Assembly: GCA_011391185.1 (NCBI GenBank)
Contig: JAABRB010000176.1
Span: forward strand, 1 to 7,311
Length of the DNA: 7,311 nucleotides
Source of the DNA: Betaproteobacteria bacterium
GTDB taxonomy: Bacteria; Pseudomonadota; Gammaproteobacteria; Burkholderiales; SG8-39
Direction: 5' to 3'
The number at the start of each line of letters is the position of its first letter. The first letter of the stretch is position 1. Below are positions 1-5,976 of the stretch, piece by piece. Under the pieces are notes generated by a model. That model was not told the DNA's origin and made no database searches. It saw nothing but the letters and a program-made list of their open reading frames with translations. The position numbers and the translations under genes are program-made.

Positions 1-91
1 GGAACGGCTGTTGCCGTACGTGGCCCATGTCATTCGCGAAGTGGACCTCGCGCGCGGCGAAATACGGGTGGAGTGGGGGCTCGACTGGTGA
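1..91 (+). CDS. rimM: Ribosome maturation factor RimM, C-terminal end (partial)
   Basis: Only the last 29 codons are in the window (frame beginning at base 2, TGA stop at 89-91). The translated tail starts [16 protein letters not shown] and ends VEWGLDW. That matches the usual end of the RimM PRC-barrel domain, where an LLPFV-like strand leads to VxxVDLxxGxIxVxW. RimM binds ribosomal protein S19 and helps mature the 30S head. The position directly before trmD is the conserved rpsP-rimM-trmD-rplS order, which supports the call more strongly than the short sequence alone. The stop overlaps the GTG start of trmD in a GTGA junction, so the two are probably translationally coupled. Confidence 0.88.
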   Translation, partial: ERLLPYVAHVIREVDLARGEIRVEWGLDW

Positions 92-873
92 ACGAGCGCG
101 GAATACCGATCCAGTTCGACTGCATCACGCTGTTCCCGGAGATGTTTGCGGCGGTCGCGAGGCACGGGATCACCGGACGCGCAAGGGATGCCGGCCGGTG
201 GCGGCTCGAGCTGTGGAATCCGCGCGACTTCACCACCGACAATCACCGGACGGTGGACGATCGGCCGTATGGCGGCGGACCGGGCATGGTGATGCTGGGG
301 GAGCCGCTCGAGCGTGCGATCCGCGCGGCCCAGGCGCAGGCGCCGGAGGGCCCCGCACGGGTCGTCCATCTCTCGCCGCAGGGTGCGACGCTCGACCACG
401 CGAAGGTGATGGAGCTGGCTGCGCAGCCGCGACTCGTGCTGCTCTGTGGGCGATACGAAGCGATCGACGAGCGGCTCATCGAGCGCTGCGTCGATGAGGA
501 AGTGTCGATTGGCGACTACGTGTTGTCGGGTGGCGAGCTGGCCGCGATGGTGCTGATCGATGCAATCGTCCGGCAGCTGCCGGGAGTGCTGAACGACGAC
601 GAGTCGGCAATGCATGAATCGTTCGTGGACGGGCTGCTCGATTGCCCGCACTACACGCGGCCCGAATCGTTCGCGGGGGCGCGGGTGCCGGACGTGCTGC
701 TTTCGGGCCATCACGCGGACATCGCCCGCTGGCGGCGCAAGCAGGCGCTGGGGCGGACGTGGCTCAGAAGGCCGGATTTGCTGGAGCGGCGCGCATTCAG
801 CACCGAGGAAAAAACGCTTCTCGCGGAGTTCCGCGCGGAGTTTGAAGGGATGCGAAAAGGAGCTGGACGATGA
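88..873 (+). CDS. trmD: tRNA (guanine37-N1)-methyltransferase TrmD
   Basis: TrmD uses S-adenosylmethionine to methylate N1 of G37 next to the anticodon in tRNAs with a G at position 36, preventing +1 frameshifting. It is a SPOUT-class dimer with a trefoil knot. Family signatures appear in order: [11 protein letters not shown] (10-20), [13 protein letters not shown] (55-67), [12 protein letters not shown] (95-106), [12 protein letters not shown] (118-129), [14 protein letters not shown] (141-154), [11 protein letters not shown] (183-193) and [12 protein letters not shown] (221-232). I chose GTG at 88, giving 261 residues against about 255 in E. coli. It overlaps the rimM stop and has a purine-rich GAGTGGGGG stretch upstream. 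An in-frame GTG at 73 lies inside rimM and is less likely. At the position of the catalytic Asp169 of the E. coli and Haemophilus enzymes, my alignment by eye places Glu177 (within AMHESF). The stop overlaps the rplS start (ATGA). Confidence 0.97.
   Translation: MNERGIPIQFDCITLFPEMFAAVARHGITGRARDAGRWRLELWNPRDFTTDNHRTVDDRPYGGGPGMVMLGEPLERAIRAAQAQAPEGPARVVHLSPQGATLDHAKVMELAAQPRLVLLCGRYEAIDERLIERCVDEEVSIGDYVLSGGELAAMVLIDAIVRQLPGVLNDDESAMHESFVDGLLDCPHYTRPESFAGARVPDVLLSGHHADIARWRRKQALGRTWLRRPDLLERRAFSTEEKTLLAEFRAEFEGMRKGAGR
857..862 (+). promoter_or_regulatory. Strong ribosome binding site of rplS inside trmD
   Basis: AAGGAG lies seven bases before the ATG at 870, inside the last codons of trmD. 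It is close to the anti-Shine-Dalgarno complement. L19 can therefore be initiated independently and strongly even though its start overlaps the trmD stop. This fits the known need for far more L19 than TrmD from the same transcript. Confidence 0.75.
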
Positions 874-1256
874 ATCTGATTCAGAATATCGAGCAGGAAG
901 AGATGACCCGTCTCGGGAATGCGTTACCCGAGTTTTCCCCGGGCGACACCGTGATCGTTCACGTGAACGTGAAAGAGGGGGAGCGCAAGCGCCTGCAGGC
1001 CTACGAGGGCGTCGTGATCGGCAAGCGGAACCGCGGATTGAACTCGTCGTTCACGGTACGCAAGATCTCCTCGGGCGAGGGCGTCGAGCGGACGTTCCAG
1101 TCCTTCTCGCCCCTGATTGCGTCGGTCGAGGTGAAGCGGAAGGGCGACGTCCGCCGTGCCAAGCTCTACTACTTGCGTGGCCGCTCGGGCAAGAGCGCGC
1201 GCATCCGCGAGAAGCTTGCCGTGCGCAAGGCCCAGGAGGAGTCGGCGGCGGAGTAA
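870..1256 (+). CDS. rplS: 50S ribosomal protein L19
   Basis: L19 sits at the 30S-50S interface and takes part in intersubunit bridges with 16S rRNA. The 128-residue product has the full family pattern: an N-terminal helix (IQNIEQEEM), then [35 protein letters not shown] (about 21-55, an SH3-like barrel), [16 protein letters not shown] (about 61-76), the basic strand [21 protein letters not shown], and the RIREKL element near the end. E. coli L19 is 115 residues; the extra length is a charged, alanine/glutamate-rich tail. The ATG at 870 overlaps the trmD TGA and has a good AAGGAG. It is the last gene of its operon here: the next gene is on the other strand, and hairpins begin directly after its stop codon. 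Confidence 0.98.
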   Translation: MNLIQNIEQEEMTRLGNALPEFSPGDTVIVHVNVKEGERKRLQAYEGVVIGKRNRGLNSSFTVRKISSGEGVERTFQSFSPLIASVEVKRKGDVRRAKLYYLRGRSGKSARIREKLAVRKAQEESAAE

Positions 1257-1257
1257 C

Positions 1258-1277
1258 CTCCGGGACGAGTCCCGGAG
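1258..1277 (+). terminator. Hairpin directly after rplS
   Basis: CTCCGGGA (1258-1265) pairs perfectly with TCCCGGAG (1270-1277) across a CGAG loop, starting two bases after the rplS stop. There is no T-run behind it, so it is not a canonical intrinsic terminator. It could stabilise the 3' end of the mRNA or act with a factor. A further inverted repeat, GTAACCT (1253-1259, spanning the stop codon) with AGGTTAC (1316-1322), brackets it and competes for bases 1258-1259. Confidence 0.45.
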
Positions 1278-1327
1278 AGGGCAGCCTTGGAGCGATCCGC
1301 AAGGGAAGACCTGGTAGGTTACGAACA

Positions 1328-1435
1328 GGAGGAAACCGGCGGGTTTCCTCCCGTTACCCTCCTTCCTGCTGGGAGGAACTCCGGAGCCGAAGGTTTTTCC
1401 CCTCCTTTCAAAGGAGGGGTGGCTGCGCAGCAGCC
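1328..1435. repeat. Cluster of tandem stem-loops, probable intergenic palindromic repeat
   Basis: Four stem-loops follow one another. GGAGGAAACC (1328-1337) pairs with GGTTTCCTCC (1342-1351), a perfect 10-bp stem with a 4-base loop. TCCTTCC (1360-1366) pairs with GGGAGGA (1371-1377), with one G-T wobble. CCCCTCCTT (1399-1407) pairs with AAGGAGGGG (1411-1419) across a 3-base loop. GGCTG (1421-1425) pairs with CAGCC (1431-1435). The stems share a GGAGG/CCTCC theme. The segment around 1395-1442 resembles the short, dispersed 'cccctccttt-n-aaaggagggg' palindromes found between genes in many Gram-negative genomes. Calling it a dispersed repeat is inference from one copy; no second copy lies in this window. 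Confidence 0.5.
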
Positions 1436-1480
1436 GGGGTGGTTAGGGCAGCGCACCGCGCACAATCTGTCATGCAATGA

Positions 1481-1502
1481 AAGGCCCGCTCTTGCGGGCC
1501 TT
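1481..1502. terminator. Bidirectional terminator-like hairpin between rplS and argE
   Basis: AAGGCCCGC (1481-1489) pairs perfectly with GCGGGCCTT (1494-1502) across a TCTT loop. It lies 15 bases past the argE stop (minus strand) and downstream of rplS (plus strand). Only short T-rich stretches follow: TTCGAATTTC on the plus strand and TTTCATT on the minus strand. It can plausibly end both convergent transcripts, with modest strength by sequence. The GC stem and position are clear; the function is inferred. Confidence 0.65.
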
Positions 1503-1517
1503 CGAATTTCTGGGCGG

Positions 1518-2696
1518 CTAGCGGGCGAGTTCTTCGAGCAGTCGTTCCATGAACGACTCGCAGAGTGCGATTTGCTCGAGCGTGATGAACTCGTTCGGCT
1601 TGTGCGCCTGCTCGATGGAGCCGGGTCCGCAGATGATCGACGGAATGCCGGCCTGCTGGAACAGCCCGGCCTCCGTCGCGTACGCGACGCGCGCGACCGC
1701 ATCGTTGCGGGCGAGCGCCCGGGCGAGCTCCGCGAGTTTGTGATCCTCCTCGATGTCGAGGCCCGGAACGTTCGCGCCCCCCTGGATCTCGATCGCCGCG
1801 TCGGCTGCGACACGCCGCATTTCGGGTTCCAGCACGGAATGGGCGTACGACTCGATCTCGCCGATCAGGGCGGCCGGATCGGCTCCCGGAAGAAAGCGGA
1901 AGTCAAACTGGAACTCACAGTCGCGCGGCACGATGTTGTGGGCGGTGCCGCCGCGTATCGTTCCCGTCTGCAATGTCGTGAAGGGCACGTCGAATCCGTG
2001 GTCGAGCGGCCCGGTCTCGCGGATCCGATCGGCCATGCCGCGAACGTGGACGATCAGCTTTGCCGCGTACTCGATGGCGTTCACGCCCTGCGGCGTCAGC
2101 GCCGAATGGGCCTCCCGCCCGCGCACGCGGCAGCGGTAAACGTGCATTCCCTTCTGCGCGACGACCACCTGCATCGAAGTCGGTTCCCCGACGACGCACC
2201 CGGCCGGGGCGATTCCGTTTGCGGAGAGATCCGCAAGCAGGCCACGGACGCCAATGCACCCGACCTCCTCGTCGTACGACAGCGCCAGATGCACAGGTGC
2301 GCGAAGCGGCGCAGCCAGGAAGCGCGGCGTCATCGCGAGCGCGACGGCCAGATAGCTCTTCATGTCCGCGGTTCCCCGCCCATAGACGCGGTCGTTCCTG
2401 AGCGTCGCCTTGAACGGATCGGTATCCCACGGCTGTCCGTCTACGGGGACGACGTCGGTGTGACCCGAAAGCACGATTCCCGGTCGGATACCCCCTCCGA
2501 TCGTGGCGAAAAGGTTCGCCTTCTTTCCGGTCGCGTCGTAGGTCAGGCGGGTTGTGACGCCGTATCCCTTCAATCGGTCGCGCACCCATTCGATGAGCCC
2601 GAGATTCGACTCGCGGCTGGTGGTGTCGAATCCGATCAAACGGTCGAGCATCTCCCAGGTGGCGGGCTGAATCGGCTGGGGAACGCGTGCATCCAT
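1518..2696 (-). CDS. argE: Acetylornithine deacetylase ArgE (M20 metallopeptidase family)
   Basis: ArgE hydrolyses N2-acetyl-L-ornithine to ornithine and acetate in the linear arginine pathway, as a di-zinc cytoplasmic enzyme. The M20 residues are all visible (392-residue numbering): SGHTDVVP with His79 and Asp81, GRGTADMK with bridging Asp111, YDEE with catalytic Glu143 and metal ligand Glu144, VGEPT with Glu171, and AHKPNE with His365. The segment RGREAHSAL to GGTAHNIVPRDCEF covers the lid/dimerisation domain (about residues 180-290). Length fits the proteobacterial enzyme (383 residues in E. coli). I chose ATG at 2696 because GGGAG lies seven bases upstream and the protein begins just before the first family helix. 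A longer reading from 2783 adds 29 unrelated-looking residues. The related DapE is less likely given the overall ArgE pattern (CGPGSIEQAHKPNEF). The gene stands alone, facing rplS. Confidence 0.93.
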   Translation of the reverse strand: MDARVPQPIQPATWEMLDRLIGFDTTSRESNLGLIEWVRDRLKGYGVTTRLTYDATGKKANLFATIGGGIRPGIVLSGHTDVVPVDGQPWDTDPFKATLRNDRVYGRGTADMKSYLAVALAMTPRFLAAPLRAPVHLALSYDEEVGCIGVRGLLADLSANGIAPAGCVVGEPTSMQVVVAQKGMHVYRCRVRGREAHSALTPQGVNAIEYAAKLIVHVRGMADRIRETGPLDHGFDVPFTTLQTGTIRGGTAHNIVPRDCEFQFDFRFLPGADPAALIGEIESYAHSVLEPEMRRVAADAAIEIQGGANVPGLDIEEDHKLAELARALARNDAVARVAYATEAGLFQQAGIPSIICGPGSIEQAHKPNEFITLEQIALCESFMERLLEELAR

Positions 2697-2703
2697 CACT
2701 TGG

Positions 2704-2708
2704 CTCCC
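2704..2708 (-). promoter_or_regulatory. Ribosome binding site that decides the argE start
   Basis: On the minus strand GGGAG is followed by seven bases and then ATG at 2696. No comparable site precedes the farther upstream in-frame start at 2783. A weak -10-like TAACAT occurs upstream on the minus strand near 2745-2750, without a convincing -35, so I do not claim a promoter. Confidence 0.55.
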
Positions 2709-2821
2709 GGGCACCGGGCCGCGATCAGATTCGGACGAGTTGATGTTACACCCGGCATTCCACACCCACGGTCGATCGGGCATTGTGGCCGTGGGCGCGG
2801 CAGGATGGCGAGCGTATGGCA

Positions 2822-2854
2822 GGAAAAAGCCCGCGCGCCGTGCGGCACGCGGGC
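2822..2854 (-). terminator. Rho-independent terminator of aceA
   Basis: Read on the minus strand, GCCCGCG and CGCGGGC form a 7-bp stem. One mismatch and an inner GCC/GGC pair with a GCAC loop follow, then TTTTTCCT. It begins about 20 bases after the aceA stop and precedes argE, which reads the same way. This implies that argE is not simply co-transcribed with aceA and has its own promoter in the 177-base gap. Confidence 0.88.
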
Positions 2855-2873
2855 CGGTTAGCGTCGGACTAGA

Positions 2874-4193
2874 CTAGGCGGCGGACAGGGTCGCGCGTTT
2901 GTCCTTCGGCGCGTCGAAAAACTGCTCGTCCTCGGTCGAGCCATGTAGCGCGGTGGTGGAGGACTTTCCGCCCTGAACGACCTGCGTGACGTCGTCGAAA
3001 TATCCGGTGCCGACTTCGCGCTGGTGCTTCACCGCGGTGAACCCCTTCTCGGCCGCCGCAAACTCCTTCTGCTGGAGTGCGACGAACGCGGTCATGTTCT
3101 CGCGCGCGTAGCCGTACGCGAGCTCGAACATGCCGTAATTCAACTGATGGAAACCCGCAAGCGTGATGAACTGGAACTTGTAGCCCATGGCGCCAAGCTC
3201 GCGCTGGAATTTGGCGATCGTGGCATCGTCAAGATTACGCTTCCAGTTGAAGGACGGCGAGCAGTTATAGGCCAGCATCTTGTCCGGGAATTTCTTGCGG
3301 ATCGCTTCGGCGAAGCGCCTGGCGAAATCGAGATCGGGCGTGCCGGTCTCGCACCACACCATGTCTGCGTATTCGGCATAGGCGAGGCCGCGCGACACGG
3401 CCTGGTCGAAGCCGTTCCGCACGCAATAAAAGCCCTCGGCCGTGCGCTCGCCGGTGAGAAAGGGCTTGTCGTTCGCGTCGATATCGGACGTGACCAGGTT
3501 GGCGGCCTCGGCGTCGGTCCGCGCGAGCAATACCGTCGGCACGCCCATGACGTCCGCCGCGAGGCGCGCGGCGACGAGCTTCTGCACGGCTTCCTGCGTG
3601 GGCACCAGGACTTTGCCGCCCATGTGGCCGCACTTCTTCACCGATGCGAGCTGGTCCTCGAAATGCACCCCCGCCGCGCCCGCCTCGATCATTGCCTTCA
3701 TGAGCTCGAATGCATTCAGTACACCGCCGAAACCGGCTTCCGCATCGGCCACGATTGGCGCGAACCAGTCGATGTCCTGCTTGCCCTCGGCATGATCGAT
3801 CTGGTCGCAGCGCGCGAGTGCGTTGTTGATCCGCCTGACGACGGTCGGCACGCTGGAGACTGCGTAGAGGGACTGGTCGGGATACATCGAGAGGCTGTCG
3901 TTGGCATCCGCGGCGACCTGCCAGCCCGAGAGATAGATGGCGGGGACACCGGCGCGTACCTGCTGCATCGCCTGGTTGCCCGAGGTGGCACCGAGCGAAT
4001 TGACGAAGGGCTTCTCGTTCGTCATCTTCCAGAGCTTCTCGGCTCCGCGGCGCGCGAGCGTGTGCTCGATCTGCACCGAACCGCGCAGACGGTAGACGTC
4101 CTCCGCGGAATAGCCACGCTGCAGGCCTTTCCAGCGCGGATTCTCGACCCAGTCCTGCTTGATTTTCCCGATTTCCAGCTCTCGAATGCTCAT
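2874..4193 (-). CDS. aceA: Isocitrate lyase
   Basis: Isocitrate lyase cleaves isocitrate to succinate and glyoxylate, the first step of the glyoxylate bypass used on acetate and fatty acids. It is a magnesium-dependent cytoplasmic tetramer with a TIM-barrel fold. In the 439-residue numbering: the catalytic signature [11 protein letters not shown], with Cys188 in KKCGH (186-190); YLSGWQ (87-92); metal-site region [10 protein letters not shown] (148-157); HFEDQ (177-181); LARTDAEA (223-230); and NCSPSFNW (310-317). Together they indicate an intact active site. The length is close to the 434 residues of E. coli AceA, and the C-terminal STEDEQFF tail is typical. I chose ATG at 4193 (AAAGGG nine bases upstream). 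A TTG at 4217 is in frame but has no ribosome site. No malate synthase or isocitrate dehydrogenase kinase lies next to it, so the bypass genes are scattered here. Regulation probably acts through the AT-rich upstream region with an inverted repeat. Confidence 0.98.
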   Translation of the reverse strand: MSIRELEIGKIKQDWVENPRWKGLQRGYSAEDVYRLRGSVQIEHTLARRGAEKLWKMTNEKPFVNSLGATSGNQAMQQVRAGVPAIYLSGWQVAADANDSLSMYPDQSLYAVSSVPTVVRRINNALARCDQIDHAEGKQDIDWFAPIVADAEAGFGGVLNAFELMKAMIEAGAAGVHFEDQLASVKKCGHMGGKVLVPTQEAVQKLVAARLAADVMGVPTVLLARTDAEAANLVTSDIDANDKPFLTGERTAEGFYCVRNGFDQAVSRGLAYAEYADMVWCETGTPDLDFARRFAEAIRKKFPDKMLAYNCSPSFNWKRNLDDATIAKFQRELGAMGYKFQFITLAGFHQLNYGMFELAYGYARENMTAFVALQQKEFAAAEKGFTAVKHQREVGTGYFDDVTQVVQGGKSSTTALHGSTEDEQFFDAPKDKRATLSAA

Positions 4194-4202
4194 CTCTCGA
4201 TA

Positions 4203-4208
4203 CCCTTT
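4203..4208 (-). promoter_or_regulatory. Ribosome binding site that decides the aceA start
   Basis: AAAGGG on the minus strand is nine bases before ATG 4193. It lies inside the possible N-terminal extension from TTG 4217 and therefore favours the shorter 439-residue protein. Confidence 0.55.
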
Positions 4209-4309
4209 GTCGTTCAATTAGCAACAGGTGCGAGCCCCGCTAATGACCACGGCCCAACGGTCGCTGAAGTCTGGGCACGCGCAGCAGCGATTCCTGAAAT
4301 ACCCTTTTA

Positions 4310-4338
4310 AGTATGGCAGTTATTGTGCACTCGCACAA
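4310..4338 (-). promoter_or_regulatory. Candidate sigma-70 type promoter of aceA
   Basis: On the minus strand TTGTGC (4333-4338) and CATACT (4310-4315) are separated by exactly 17 bases. They match the -35 and -10 consensus at 3 and 4 of 6 positions. The predicted transcript would start near 4303 and carry a leader of about 110 bases. The match is weak, but the site lies in the AT-rich island and coincides with an inverted repeat, which fits a regulated promoter. Confidence 0.35.
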
Positions 4339-4339
4339 T
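4322..4339. promoter_or_regulatory. 18-base inverted repeat, likely operator upstream of aceA
   Basis: ATTGTGC (4322-4328) and GCACAAT (4333-4339) form a perfect 7-base dyad around ACTC. It covers the candidate -35 and part of the spacer of the aceA promoter, a position expected for a repressor. The regulator cannot be named from the sequence. The GC-containing, 4-base-spaced dyad would suit a dimeric helix-turn-helix protein. Confidence 0.5.
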
Positions 4340-4365
4340 TCTTTGTTCCATGAGGGTAATAGAAA

Positions 4366-4382
4366 TACATGATGTAAAACAT
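4366..4382. promoter_or_regulatory. Nested short palindromes in the AT-rich island
   Basis: TACAT-G-ATGTA (4366-4376) overlaps ATGT-AAA-ACAT (4372-4382), about 30 bases from the larger aceA dyad and farther upstream of aceA. Both are short and could arise by chance in AT-rich DNA. They may be a second regulator site or activator half-sites. Confidence 0.25.
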
Positions 4383-4420
4383 AACATTGTGATCGATATT
4401 TTCATAATCCGGGACGATAT

Positions 4421-4620
4421 GCCACAGACAGAAACAGGATCCTGCTGCGGTGCAGAAGGGCGACTCAACGTTCGACTCCCGGAGGTGACTCAAGCGGAAC
4501 CATGGCGCAGGTCCCTCGGCAGCTCCGACCTGCCGGTAGCTCGATCTCGCGAGCGCAGTGCCATCCTGACGTCAGGAAGCCGTTGGCTCGCGTCAGCGGG
4601 TCGGCTGGACCGCCGCGCGC
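4421..4620. other. Non-coding stretch with several hairpins and a perfect 14-base palindrome
   Basis: I see no convincing gene here. Inverted repeats occur one after another: GCAGGTC (4507-4513) with GACCTGC (4527-4533); GCTCG (4539-4543) with CGAGC (4550-4554); the perfect palindrome TCCTGACGTCAGGA (4564-4577); AGCC (4578-4581) with GGCT (4585-4588); and GTCAGC (4592-4597) with GCTGGAC (4604-4610, one bulge). An unrecognised structured RNA, a regulator site or chance in GC-rich DNA are all possible. No promoter or terminator pair defines an RNA gene, and the conserved FMN riboswitch core is not present. Confidence 0.3.
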
Positions 4621-4624
4621 CGAT

Positions 4625-4810
4625 CTAGCGCTTACCGGCAGCAGGCGCGTGGGCGCGTCCATCGCGTCGGCGTGTCGAACGCGTGCCGAACACGCGCCCG
4701 AGTGCGTTGCGGCTCACCGCCACGAAACCGTAGTGCGGAACGAGTGCCGTGAACCCGGTTGCCATCGCATTGCTCGATTCCCCGGTCTCGCCCGCCGTCA
4801 GGGTGATCAT
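4625..4810 (-). CDS. Possible small hypothetical protein, 61 residues
   Basis: I do not recognise this protein. From ATG 4810 it would be 61 residues, starting MITLTAGETGESSNAMATGF, with a mildly hydrophobic middle (ALVPHYGFVAV, about 22-32) and a basic tail (STRRRDGR, about 45-52, ending AAGKR). About three quarters of its codons end in G or C, somewhat above the local base composition, and no real gene overlaps it on the other strand. Against it: no ribosome binding site precedes the ATG, and the frame stays open upstream to 4882, across the ribBX promoter region and start. It could be a small gene divergent from ribBX, the eroded end of a lost gene, or chance. Confidence 0.25.
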   Translation of the reverse strand: MITLTAGETGESSNAMATGFTALVPHYGFVAVSRNALGRVFGTRSTRRRDGRAHAPAAGKR

Positions 4811-4827
4811 GAGGTCCGCAAAAGCCG

Positions 4828-4833
4828 TAGAAT
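4828..4833 (+). promoter_or_regulatory. Candidate -10 box of the ribBX-ribH-nusB operon
   Basis: TAGAAT matches TATAAT at five of six positions and lies 33 bases before the chosen ATG at 4867, giving a leader of about 25-30 bases. No good -35 sits 16-18 bases upstream (TGATCA is the best). The leader is too short for an FMN riboswitch unless transcription begins farther upstream. Confidence 0.4.
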
Positions 4834-4866
4834 CACCGGCTCGACGCCGTGTTGCCTGGATCGACG

Positions 4867-5976
4867 ATGACGCTCTCACCAATGCCTGATTTGATTGCCG
4901 ACCTCAAGGCCGGCCGAATGATCGTGCTCGTCGATGATGAGCATCGCGAGAACGAGGGCGATCTGATCGTGGCGGCGGACTGCGTCACCCCGGAGGCGAT
5001 CAATTTCATGGCCCGGCACGGCCGTGGGTTGATCTGCATGCCGATCACGGAGGAGCGCGCACGCCAGCTCAAGCTGCCGCTGATGGTGCAGGACAATCGT
5101 GCACCGCACGGCACGGCGTTCACGGTTTCGATCGAGGCGGCGAGCGGCGTCACCACCGGAATTTCGGCATTCGACCGGGCGCACACCATACGTGTCGCGG
5201 CCGCTCCGGGCGCGCGTCCCGATGACATCGTTACGCCCGGACACGTGTTTCCGCTGGTCGCAAAACCGGGCGGAGTACTCGTGCGCGCGGGCCACACCGA
5301 GGCCTGCTGCGACCTCGCGCAAATGGCCGGATTCAGCCCCTCTGCGGTGCTATGCGAGATCATGAAGGACGACGGCACGATGGCTCGCCTTCCGGATCTG
5401 GTCGTCTTCGCGCAGGAGCACGGGCTGAAGATCGGCTCCATCGCCGAACTGATTCACTTCCGCAGCCGGACCGAGACACTCGTGCGGCGCGTGACCGAGC
5501 GCGATATCGTGACTTCATCCGGGCCTTTCCGGCTGATCATCTACATCGAGCGGATCAGCGGTGCGACGCACCTCGCCCTCGTGCGCGGCGACATCGATCC
5601 GAAGAGCGAGACGCTCGTTCGTGTGCACGAGCCGACGTCATTTGTCGATCTGATCGACTCGAGCCCCGGCATGCATTCGTGGAGCGTGCAGGACGCTCTC
5701 GACACGATCTCCGCGGCGGGCAAGGGCGTGATGGTGCTGCTCAACTGCTCGGAAAGTCCGGGGCAGCTGATCGAGCGCGTTGCCGTCAGCGCGCCCGAGT
5801 CGGCGGGGAAGTCCGAACTTCTCACTTACGGCATTGGCGCGCAGGTTCTGCGTGACCTGAACGTCGGCCGCATGCGCCTGATGTCCAACCCGCGCAAGAT
5901 GCCCAGCGTGGCGGGCTGGGAGCTCGAGATCACGGGTTATGTGCAAAAGGCGTCCGTGAAGCAGGGCGTGGCGTGA
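4867..5976 (+). CDS. ribBX: 3,4-dihydroxy-2-butanone 4-phosphate synthase fused to a degenerate GTP cyclohydrolase II domain (RibBX)
   Basis: The N-terminal half (about 8-195 of 369 residues) is RibB, which turns ribulose 5-phosphate into 3,4-dihydroxy-2-butanone 4-phosphate plus formate. It has the acidic loop [10 protein letters not shown] (23-32), [17 protein letters not shown] (123-130), HTEA (143-146) and DDGTMAR, so it looks active. The C-terminal half (about 205-365) keeps the RibA fold outline: VRVH at 251-254 and a closing [25 protein letters not shown] stretch. After VRVH, however, the zinc-binding CxxGDxFxSxxCxC pattern and the EGRG catalytic signature are gone; the only nearby cysteine is in LLNCSES. 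This is the RibX arrangement reported in Proteobacteria, so GTP cyclohydrolase II must be encoded elsewhere. ATG 4867 has a weak TGGA upstream; ATG 4882 and GTG 4849 are alternatives. The stop overlaps the ribH start (GTGA). Often annotated ribBA or ribB. Confidence 0.93.
   Translation: MTLSPMPDLIADLKAGRMIVLVDDEHRENEGDLIVAADCVTPEAINFMARHGRGLICMPITEERARQLKLPLMVQDNRAPHGTAFTVSIEAASGVTTGISAFDRAHTIRVAAAPGARPDDIVTPGHVFPLVAKPGGVLVRAGHTEACCDLAQMAGFSPSAVLCEIMKDDGTMARLPDLVVFAQEHGLKIGSIAELIHFRSRTETLVRRVTERDIVTSSGPFRLIIYIERISGATHLALVRGDIDPKSETLVRVHEPTSFVDLIDSSPGMHSWSVQDALDTISAAGKGVMVLLNCSESPGQLIERVAVSAPESAGKSELLTYGIGAQVLRDLNVGRMRLMSNPRKMPSVAGWELEITGYVQKASVKQGVA

Noticed and set aside
1287..2861. A long open frame on the plus strand (over 500 codons) opposite argE
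   Set aside because: It is antisense to a clear ArgE with all M20 catalytic residues. The translation is arginine-rich and without family features, an ordinary artefact of GC-rich codon structure.
3024..4310. A long open frame on the plus strand (over 400 codons) opposite aceA
   Set aside because: It mirrors the intact isocitrate lyase codon by codon, shows no domain, and has no ribosome site. It is a shadow frame.
4350..4628. Plus-strand ORF starting in the AT-rich island (about 90 codons)
   Set aside because: It crosses an abrupt base-composition change, has no ribosome binding site, no recognisable motif and unlike codon use in its two halves.
4421..4866. FMN riboswitch (RFN element) before the riboflavin genes
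   Set aside because: Some pieces (CGCGAGCG, GTCAGC) look similar. The conserved core pieces, such as the GGGTGAAATTCCC and ACCGGCGGT segments in order, are absent, and the likely promoter lies only about 30 bases before ribBX.
4502..4870. Plus-strand ORF of about 120 codons running into ribBX
   Set aside because: Arginine- and serine-rich translation without motifs, no suitable ribosome site, and it overlaps the ribBX start in another frame.
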